Below are positions 14,537 through 21,191 of a stretch of DNA of 50,277 nucleotides, piece by piece. The stretch spans positions 1 through 50,277 of the forward strand of contig JAEESF010000014.1 in NCBI GenBank assembly GCA_016286205.1, read 5' to 3'. The notes below the pieces were generated by a model. It was not told the DNA's origin. It was given only the letters and a program-made list of their open reading frames with translations, and made no database searches. The stretch comes from Colicola sp016286205. Lineage in GTDB: Bacteria > Bacteroidota > Bacteroidia > Bacteroidales > Paludibacteraceae. Both the position numbers and the translations under genes were made by a program. How positions within the stretch are numbered: position 1 is the stretch's first letter; every line of letters starts with the position of its first letter.

Positions 14537-16045
14537 ATGAAACTGCAATTCTTAGGCGCGGCGCGCGAAGTAACGGGAAGCAAACATCTGCTGACAACCG
14601 ACAGCGGACATACCATTCTGCTCGATTGCGGTATGTACCAGGGCAAAGGACTCGAGACCGATGCCGACAACCGTGACCTGGGTTTCGACCCGGCTAAAAT
14701 AGACTGCGTAGTGCTCAGCCATGCGCACATCGACCACTCGGGACTGATCCCCTACATCTACAAACTCGGTTTCCGCGGAGATATCTACTGTACGCCTGCC
14801 ACGCGCGACCTCTGTGCGCTCATGTTGGCTGACACGGCTTTTATCCAGGAACAGGATGTGCGCCAGTACAACAAGAAAATGGACCGCCAACATCCCCACA
14901 AGGAGAAAGGCAAGAAATATACTATCGATCCCCTCTACGACCAGCACGACGTAGACCAAGTAATGCGCCATTTCGTCTGCTACGACTACGATCGGCGTTT
15001 CCGCCTCTTCGACGATGTGCTGCTCACCTTCACCAATTCCGGTCACATGCTCGGTTCTGCGATCTGTAGCCTTGAGGTCTATGAGACGGATTCCTCCTTC
15101 CCTTCAGGGGTGAAGAGCTCTGCTCGATCGGAGGTCCAGTGGACGTCCGTAGAACAAGAGGCTAAAAAGCGCTGGAAACGCATCGCCTACACGGGCGATA
15201 TAGGTCGGCTGCAGAGCCATATATTGCCTAGTCCCATGCTCTTCCCGCAATGCGATTACCTCATCTGCGAATCTACTTACGGAGACCGCATACACGAGGA
15301 GAAAGAGGTGACCGAAGAAGAACTGCTTGGGGTAGTGGAGGATACCTGTATCTACCGCAAAGGCAAACTGCTGATACCTTCGTTCTCCGTAGGACGTACC
15401 CAGGAGATAGTCTATGTGCTCAACCAGCTCTTCAACGACGGACGACTCTCCGCACGCATACCTGTCTATGTCGATTCACCGCTTTCGACCAATGCTACGC
15501 AGATATTCCGTATGTACCCGCAGGCCCTTTCGGACGACGTGCGCGATACCTTGCGCTACGATGACGATCCGTTCGGCTTCAATAGTCTCCACTACATCAC
15601 CGATGTGCGCGAATCCAAACGACTGAACACTGACCCGAATCCCGCTATCATCATCTCCGCCAGTGGCATGTTGGAGGCAGGACGAATCAAGCACCACGTA
15701 GCTAACCACATCTCTGACCCGCGTTGTACTATCCTCATCGTCGGCTATTGCGACCCGCACACGCTCGGCGCACGTATTCAGCAACCGGGACTGCAATGGA
15801 TATCAATCTTCGGCATGGACCGCCGTATCAAGGCACAGATAACTAAGATTGAAGGCTTCTCCGGCCATGGCGACTATCAGGAAATGATTGACTACCTGAC
15901 CCGTAGTCTGCAGGTGGATCAAGTGCGCCGCACGTTCATCGTGCACGGCGAGCAAGAAGCCGCAGAGACCTACATGGGCCACCTGCACGACGCCGGTTTC
16001 CGCAACGTAGAAGTACCGGAGAAAGGCGCTGTAGTCGTTTTGTAA
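14537..16045 (+). CDS. Beta-CASP metallo-beta-lactamase, RNA-processing type
   Basis: A 502-residue cytoplasmic protein of the CPSF/Ysh1-like beta-CASP family. Visible motifs: GAAREVTGSKHLL (about 8-20), the metal-binding SHAHIDHSG (about 60-68), a distal ligand in NSGHMLGSA (about 167-175), YTGDIGR (about 225-231), and the beta-CASP motifs CESTYGDRIHE (about 250-260), PSFSVGRTQE (about 282-291), SGMLEAGRI (about 377-385) and GFSGHGDYQE (about 441-450). Such proteins are endo- or exoribonucleases. Residues about 188-205 (SSFPSGVKSSARSEVQW) interrupt the loop before YTGDIGR and are encoded by a stretch with the CCCTTCAGGGG hairpin, probably a repeat insertion. It has no obvious promoter. Confidence 0.92.
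   Translation: MKLQFLGAAREVTGSKHLLTTDSGHTILLDCGMYQGKGLETDADNRDLGFDPAKIDCVVLSHAHIDHSGLIPYIYKLGFRGDIYCTPATRDLCALMLADTAFIQEQDVRQYNKKMDRQHPHKEKGKKYTIDPLYDQHDVDQVMRHFVCYDYDRRFRLFDDVLLTFTNSGHMLGSAICSLEVYETDSSFPSGVKSSARSEVQWTSVEQEAKKRWKRIAYTGDIGRLQSHILPSPMLFPQCDYLICESTYGDRIHEEKEVTEEELLGVVEDTCIYRKGKLLIPSFSVGRTQEIVYVLNQLFNDGRLSARIPVYVDSPLSTNATQIFRMYPQALSDDVRDTLRYDDDPFGFNSLHYITDVRESKRLNTDPNPAIIISASGMLEAGRIKHHVANHISDPRCTILIVGYCDPHTLGARIQQPGLQWISIFGMDRRIKAQITKIEGFSGHGDYQEMIDYLTRSLQVDQVRRTFIVHGEQEAAETYMGHLHDAGFRNVEVPEKGAVVVL
15097..15145. repeat. REP-like hairpin inside the nuclease gene
   Basis: CTTCCCTTCAGGGGTGAAG forms a short hairpin within the coding region and resembles the CCCTTCAGGGGAGGG hairpin in the phosphatase gene (48948-48962) and the CCAGGGAGGGGG element near 43960. 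It encodes extra residues absent from the conserved core. Confidence 0.45.
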
Positions 16046-16048
16046 ATG

Positions 16049-16114
16049 GTTTAGTGCGCTTTCAGCGCGTTTAGTTAAACAGCGAAGCGACTAAACGTCC
16101 GAAGGACAATAAAC
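16049..16114. repeat. GTTTAG/CTAAAC-spaced hairpin array
   Basis: GTTTAG (16049-16054), hairpin GCGC/GCGC, GTTTAG (16069-16074), then inverted words TTAAAC, GC gaa GC, CTAAAC (16091-16096), hairpin GTCC gaa GGAC and AATAAAC. The two orientations meet head to head. Same family as 12541-12612 and 42556-42598. Confidence 0.7.
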
Positions 16115-16131
16115 AATAAAAAATAGATACG

Positions 16132-18678
16132 ATGAAAACACGTTTTCTCTTCTTAGCCGCTATGTTGCTCGCTACCGCGAGTACATGGGCCACGACATTC
16201 TTCCCCTCGCGCACCGATTTTCGCGACGAGCAGATCTACTTCGTCATGACCACTCGTTTCTATGATGGCGATCCCAGTAACAACACCCAGTGTTGGGACA
16301 ACCAGTCACGCAATGCGGGCGATCCGGCCTGGCGAGGCGATTTCAAGGGACTGATTGAGAAACTCGATTATATCAAGGCTCTTGGCTTCACGGCTATATG
16401 GATAACGCCTGTCGTAGAGAACGCTTCGGGTTACGACTACCACGGTTACCACGCAGCCGATTTCTCCAAAGTGGACCACCGCTACGAGTCGGAAGATGTG
16501 GATTTTCAGTCGCTTATCGACGCTGCGCATGCTCGGGGCATAAAGATAATTCTCGATATCGTACTCAACCACTGCGGCAATTTCGGCGAAGCTAACCTGT
16601 GCAAACTCTTCAACCGTGACTGGAACGCCGACCAATCGTCCATTAACGACTGTATGGTGCCTTATACCCAGTCGGAGGGAGGTAAGTTGCCAGACAACTA
16701 TGTGTCAATGGCAGGTGCAGCCCAGTATTCCGCACGTCTCTCGCAGATGAAGAACACCACAGGCGTCAACTACGACACCCATAACTACTGGCACCACTAT
16801 GGTAATTTCAACTGGGACGAACCTAACCGTTGGTTTGCTCAGATAGCAGGCGACTGCGTGGACCTGAACACCGAGAACCCTGCGGTATACAACTACCTGA
16901 TCCAGTGCTACACTACGTTCATTCGCATGGGCGTGGACGGTTTCCGCATCGACACAGGAGGCCATATACCTCGTCTGACGTTCAACAAGGCTTTCATCCC
17001 TGCCTTCATCAGCGCAGGCCAGGAGTCGGCCTCCAAACGCGGCGGAACACCTTTCTATATGTTCGCGGAGGTATGCGCGCGCTATAGCGATATCCTCTAT
17101 CGTGGCCAGGCTTGCCTCAGTCCGTTCTACTACACTTGGGCCGAGAGTCGTAGCTACAGTTGGGACACCAGTGCCGACAGTTGGAACAGCTTGGTAGAGA
17201 TGGAGGGCTCCGGTTGCACCAGTCATCCTAACTGGGCCGCTTGTTGGCAACAGGGCACAGACGACGGAGGAGGACTGAGTACACAACCTACATCGCAGAA
17301 TGCGCTGCTCAACGGTAACGACTACCATACGCCCGACTACTCGGATGCTTCCGGACTACATGTCATCGACTTCCCGGTTCACTGGAATTTCGCGAGCGCC
17401 AGTGGCGCATGGAACACCGCCAAACCGTCTAACGACCAGTACTACAACGATGCTACGTGGAATGTCGTTTATGTCGATTCGCACGACTACGCGCCCGACG
17501 AGGTGCAGCAGTACCGCTTCAACAAGGGTCAGGACGTCTGGGCAGAGAACCTCAGCCTAATGTACACCTATCGTGGTATACCGTGCGTCTACTACGGCTC
17601 GGAGGTCGAGTTCCAAAAAGGCAAAAAGATAGACGACGGAACCAACATCGCTCTGAAGGAATCCGGACGTGCTTATTTCGGCGGATATATCAAGGGAACG
17701 GTCCAGACCACCGATTTCGCGGAATACAACTCCGCTACGGGCAATATGGCTGTTACGCTTGGTCATCCGCTAGCCCGCCATATACAACGACTCAGCCAGA
17801 TTCGTATGGCTGTGCCTGCCTTGCGCAAAGGTCAGTATTCACGCGAGGGTTGCTCAGGTTCGTTTGCCTTCAAGCGTCGTTACACCGATGCCACGACCGA
17901 CAGTTATGCACTGGTCTGCATCTCCGGTAATGCTACGTTCACGGGTATCCTCAACGGTACCTATACCGACTGCGTGACAGGTGACGTCAAGACCGTCACC
18001 AACGGCTCGCTCAGCGTCTCTTGCAGCGGCAAGGGTAATCTGCGCGTCTATGTGCTCACGACCGACAAAACGGCTGCGCCGGGCAAGATAGGCGAGGACG
18101 GAAAGTATATCTACGCGACCTCTTCGGTCAACATACCTGACCCGGTATGGGACGGCACGGAGATGGAACTGACCGAAGACGAGGGGGGAGGCAGTGGTAC
18201 TACGACTGATCCGATTGAGCCTTGTCTGACCGATGCCAACGAACATGCGGTCTTTTTCCAGCGCTCAAGCGATTTCGGCAAGGATGCCTACTGCTACATC
18301 TGGCATACAGGCACAGGCAGCACCGTACAAGTGTGCGGCGGTTGGCCGGGACAGAAAGCACAAGCGCTGGGCAACGACAAGTACAAATTTACGGTTCCCG
18401 TAACGGCAGGAGCTATCGATAGTTCGTGGAAAATCATCTGGAACGACGGTGGTGGCAACCAGACACCGGACCTCAACTATCGCGACCAATACCTCTACAC
18501 AGGCGCTAACAAAGGTAGCATAACAGCTACTTCGCCCGTCACAGCTATCTGCGAACTATCGACCCTGGTCGGCCAACCGCAGAATACGCCACGCGCCACG
18601 AAGATCCTCCGCGACGGTCAGTTGCTCATCCTCCGCGACGGAAAAACCTATACGGCCACAGGCGTAGAAGTAGAGTAG
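16132..18678 (+). CDS. Secreted GH13 alpha-amylase with starch-binding-like module
   Basis: An 848-residue exported glycoside hydrolase. Signal peptide about 1-20 (STWATTFF). The catalytic barrel carries the four GH13 regions: DIVLNH (about 142-147), GFRIDTGGH with nucleophile Asp274, FAEVCA with acid/base Glu313, and VDSHDY with Asp452. A beta C-domain follows (about 575-670). Residues about 705-805 (VFFQRSSDFGKDAYCYIWH...GGWPGQKAQ) look like a CBM26-type starch-binding module. The protein ends in KILRDGQLLILRDGKTYTAT..EVE, the shared tail, so it is probably surface-attached or secreted by T9SS. It would cut alpha-1,4-glucan outside the cell. No neighbouring SusC/D pair is present. Confidence 0.92.
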   Translation: MKTRFLFLAAMLLATASTWATTFFPSRTDFRDEQIYFVMTTRFYDGDPSNNTQCWDNQSRNAGDPAWRGDFKGLIEKLDYIKALGFTAIWITPVVENASGYDYHGYHAADFSKVDHRYESEDVDFQSLIDAAHARGIKIILDIVLNHCGNFGEANLCKLFNRDWNADQSSINDCMVPYTQSEGGKLPDNYVSMAGAAQYSARLSQMKNTTGVNYDTHNYWHHYGNFNWDEPNRWFAQIAGDCVDLNTENPAVYNYLIQCYTTFIRMGVDGFRIDTGGHIPRLTFNKAFIPAFISAGQESASKRGGTPFYMFAEVCARYSDILYRGQACLSPFYYTWAESRSYSWDTSADSWNSLVEMEGSGCTSHPNWAACWQQGTDDGGGLSTQPTSQNALLNGNDYHTPDYSDASGLHVIDFPVHWNFASASGAWNTAKPSNDQYYNDATWNVVYVDSHDYAPDEVQQYRFNKGQDVWAENLSLMYTYRGIPCVYYGSEVEFQKGKKIDDGTNIALKESGRAYFGGYIKGTVQTTDFAEYNSATGNMAVTLGHPLARHIQRLSQIRMAVPALRKGQYSREGCSGSFAFKRRYTDATTDSYALVCISGNATFTGILNGTYTDCVTGDVKTVTNGSLSVSCSGKGNLRVYVLTTDKTAAPGKIGEDGKYIYATSSVNIPDPVWDGTEMELTEDEGGGSGTTTDPIEPCLTDANEHAVFFQRSSDFGKDAYCYIWHTGTGSTVQVCGGWPGQKAQALGNDKYKFTVPVTAGAIDSSWKIIWNDGGGNQTPDLNYRDQYLYTGANKGSITATSPVTAICELSTLVGQPQNTPRATKILRDGQLLILRDGKTYTATGVEVE

Positions 18679-18710
18679 GAACAGAGAAAATGCAAAAAAA
18701 TGCAATAAAA

Positions 18711-18742
18711 TTTGCACATGTCAAAAAAAAGCAGTACTTTTG
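18711..18742 (+). promoter_or_regulatory. Promoter of tRNA-Pro
   Basis: TTTG (18711-18714), 20 bases, TACTTTTG (18735-18742). The spacer contains AAAAAAAAGCAGTAC, found identically in the promoters at 33674-33704 and 41272-41303 (minus strand). Confidence 0.85.
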
Positions 18743-18790
18743 CACCCGATTTGCGCAAAAAACGCTCTCTGAACGCTTGAAAATGCGCTT

Positions 18791-18865
18791 CGGGTAGTAG
18801 TTCAGCCCGGTTAGAATGCCTGCTTTGGGAGCAGGAGGTCGTGAGTTCGAATCTCGCCTACCCGA
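18791..18865 (+). tRNA. tRNA-Pro (anticodon TGG)
   Basis: A 75-base cloverleaf. Acceptor CGGGTAG (18791-18797) pairs with CTACCCG (18858-18864), discriminator A. The anticodon arm CCTGC TTTGGGA GCAGG carries TGG, which reads proline codons CCN/CCA. T arm GTGAG TTCGAAT CTCGC. The CCA end is not encoded. Confidence 0.97.
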
Positions 18866-18910
18866 CAGGGGAGCCACGCAGTGGTTCCCTTCTTTTTTAC
18901 CCAGACACCA

Positions 18911-19612
18911 ATGAAATACAAAGCGATTTTTTTGGACATAGACGATACTTTGCTCGACTACATACCCTGTTGTCGTGAGGCTTTCGACCAATCGGTCGAG
19001 GCGATCAAGGATGAGTGGTTAACGGATGAACGGCTAACGGAGGAACGAATGGACACGCTCTTCAACCTCTTCTTTGCCATCTCCGGACGACTCTTCTCTG
19101 AAGCCAAACACGGGTTGCATACCATAGCCGAAGTGATGGACCTCTATCCGCAAGAGTTTGTCGAGCAGGCCGGTTGGCCTATAGCGAGTGTCGATCCCTT
19201 CAAGCACGCTTTTCGTGAGGCCTGGGGCACTACCCATACCCTTGTGCCGGAAGCACTGGAGACGCTTCAAGCCTTGCAAAACAAGGGCTACCGCCTCTTT
19301 GCGGCAAGCAACAGTTTTGGTCATCTGCAGCGCAGTAGGCTGCAACATGCAGGACTTCTGCCTTTCTTCGAAGATACGTATATCTCGATGGATATCGGTT
19401 ACGACAAGCCCGATGTGCGATTCTATCAGGAGGCGCTTCGCCGTTGTGGACTGCAGCCAAACGAAGTGCTCATGGTGGGCGATAGCATGACCACCGATAT
19501 CATCGGTGCCCAAGCGGCAGGTATCAACACCTGTTTCTTCGACCGCCGAGGAGAGAACACCGGGTCGCATCTAGCTATCACACATCTGTCAGAATTGTTA
19601 GAATTTGTGTAA
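18911..19612 (+). CDS. YjjG-like HAD phosphatase (nucleotidase)
   Basis: A 233-residue HAD-superfamily hydrolase. Motif I is DIDDTLLDY (about residues 8-16), motif II SNS (about 129-131), motif III is the Lys of GYDKPDVRF (about 158-166), motif IV is VGDSMTTDIIGA (about 190-201). The length and the long helical cap fit the YjjG/pyrimidine 5'-nucleotidase group, which removes phosphate from nucleotides such as dUMP or modified pyrimidine nucleotides. The ATG at 18911 gives the family's normal N-terminus (MKYKAIFLDIDDT). Residues about 36-46 (EWLTDERLTEERM) are encoded by four AACG-ending 7-8-mers (19017-19047), a probable satellite insertion in the cap. Confidence 0.88.
   Translation: MKYKAIFLDIDDTLLDYIPCCREAFDQSVEAIKDEWLTDERLTEERMDTLFNLFFAISGRLFSEAKHGLHTIAEVMDLYPQEFVEQAGWPIASVDPFKHAFREAWGTTHTLVPEALETLQALQNKGYRLFAASNSFGHLQRSRLQHAGLLPFFEDTYISMDIGYDKPDVRFYQEALRRCGLQPNEVLMVGDSMTTDIIGAQAAGINTCFFDRRGENTGSHLAITHLSELLEFV
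19017..19047. repeat. AACG-ending 7/8-mers inside a coding region
   Basis: GGTTAACG, GATGAACG, GCTAACG and GAGGAACG follow one another in the HAD phosphatase gene. They resemble the other degenerate short-unit repeats of this genome and encode a charged stretch in the cap domain. Confidence 0.55.
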
Positions 19613-19638
19613 AAACACATAACATCTCTATGTTTTTG
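19612..19638 (+). terminator. Probable intrinsic terminator
   Basis: ACATA (19617-19621)/TATGT (19629-19633) with A-rich and T-rich outer arms, directly after the HAD gene stop and followed by TTTT. Confidence 0.5.
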
Positions 19639-19647
19639 TCCTAATTA

Positions 19648-19679
19648 TTTGCACAATTGATTATTTTTTAGTACCTTTG
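19648..19679 (+). promoter_or_regulatory. Promoter of the pectinesterase pair, with dyad
   Basis: TTTG (19648-19651), 20 bases, TACCTTTG (19672-19679), and the palindrome CCTTTGCAGCCGCAAAGG over the start site. The ATG lies 24 bases after the -7 box. Confidence 0.87.
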
Positions 19680-19703
19680 CAGCCGCAAAGGTTTTTTGTT
19701 TTT

Positions 19704-21191
19704 ATGAAGCGGCTTTTCTTCTTGACAGTAGTAGCTCTGATGAGTATGGTCTCGGTGGCGGGTAAGAATGACCTGCTGTGGGATTATGCCATAGCTGCAC
19801 CCAAGGAAAATCCCGATCGGGGCCTATACTTTGCCGGCCGCGTGGAGGATGCGCAGGGAGTGAAGAACGGACTGAAAGGCATCAAACTGAACAGCAGCGG
19901 TTGGTGTGCGTTCCAGAAGGCGTCCGTAGCAGGTGTGCTCAAGCTGACTTTTGGCCCGCGAAGTGGTATGAATCCCTCCTCGCTACAGGTATTCACATGG
20001 AGTGGGGAACAGCCGCAACCGGAGACCTTTGTGGCCTCTACGTGCCCTGTGACCGGTCTGCGCAGACAAGTCATTCCGTTGACTGCAGAACAGAACAACA
20101 TATATATCATGCGCCTCCTGGAGGAAGAAACAGTGCTGCAACGCATTGAGTTTGTCGAAGGCGCGACAGATAAGCCCGAACCATGCAACGAACCGGAAGA
20201 AGTGGTCGAGGAGAACTGGGATAACCTGTCGGAGAATGCACTCTTTTTCCTCCATGCTCTGGAAGAGGCTAATCGCACAGGCAACACGACTATCTACTTG
20301 CCTAACGGCATCTACGACCTGGGCGAAAAGACACTTACGGCTATCACGGCCAACCATATAAGCATCATTGGTGAATCAATGGAAGACGTGATTATCCGCA
20401 ATGCGCCTGATTATCGCCGTGAATCGATCAGCAAGACTGCTACGTTGCGCATCGCGCAAGGTGTGGAAGGAACGTATCTGCAGAACCTAACGCTACAAAA
20501 TGCCCTGGATTACTATCGCAACGACAACGGCCGCGCGGTGGCGCTGTGGGACCAAGGAACCAAAACCATTTGCAAGCATGTACGACTGCTTAGTTATCAA
20601 GATACCTACTATAGCGACATGCCGGGTGCGATGAAGTATTTCGAGGATTGCGAGATACATGGTACGGTCGATTTTATCTGCGGCGATGGCACGGTATATT
20701 TCCAGAATACACTTCTCTTCTGCGAGCGTCGCCGAAAGGATGGCAGCGGAGCAGACAAGGTGACCGCCAGTGGTGCTACGCCGGAAGACCGAGGTTATGT
20801 GTTCGAGGGATGTACTATCCGCAGCGAATGCCCGTTGGTTAGTCTCGGGCGCAGTTGGAAATATACGCCTAAGTGCGTGTTCCTCAATACCACGTTGGAC
20901 TACAGTGCGGGTGATTTCTCGCTGACAGGCAAAGGTATAGAACGTTGGACGCTGAAGGGAATGCGTACCTTGCCCGAGTGCTTCGGCGAATACCGGACGC
21001 GCGACACTAAGGGTAAAATAGTCTCGCCCAAGAAGAACGAGATTACGTTCGTCTACAAGGGCGAAACCAAAACCATGAATACTATCCTCAGCCGACATGA
21101 GGCTGCGCGCTACAGCAAGAAGACTATATTAGGCCCATGGGCCAAAGAGATACAGCAAATCATTTTAACCAATCAAAATTATAAACGATGA
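19704..21191 (+). CDS. Secreted pectin methylesterase (CE8)
   Basis: A 495-residue exported enzyme. Signal peptide 1-19 (VSVAGK). An N-terminal beta domain (about 20-165) precedes a right-handed beta-helix with CE8 motifs: YQDTYY (Gln299, Asp300), VDFICGDG (Asp323) and LGRSW (Arg383, Trp385). These match the catalytic aspartates, transition-state glutamine and substrate-binding Arg/Trp of pectin methylesterases, which remove methyl esters from homogalacturonan. It lacks the conserved C-terminal tail seen on its neighbour. The stop overlaps the start of the next gene (ATGA), so the two are translationally coupled. The ATG at 19704 directly precedes the signal peptide. Confidence 0.92.
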   Translation: MKRLFFLTVVALMSMVSVAGKNDLLWDYAIAAPKENPDRGLYFAGRVEDAQGVKNGLKGIKLNSSGWCAFQKASVAGVLKLTFGPRSGMNPSSLQVFTWSGEQPQPETFVASTCPVTGLRRQVIPLTAEQNNIYIMRLLEEETVLQRIEFVEGATDKPEPCNEPEEVVEENWDNLSENALFFLHALEEANRTGNTTIYLPNGIYDLGEKTLTAITANHISIIGESMEDVIIRNAPDYRRESISKTATLRIAQGVEGTYLQNLTLQNALDYYRNDNGRAVALWDQGTKTICKHVRLLSYQDTYYSDMPGAMKYFEDCEIHGTVDFICGDGTVYFQNTLLFCERRRKDGSGADKVTASGATPEDRGYVFEGCTIRSECPLVSLGRSWKYTPKCVFLNTTLDYSAGDFSLTGKGIERWTLKGMRTLPECFGEYRTRDTKGKIVSPKKNEITFVYKGETKTMNTILSRHEAARYSKKTILGPWAKEIQQIILTNQNYKR

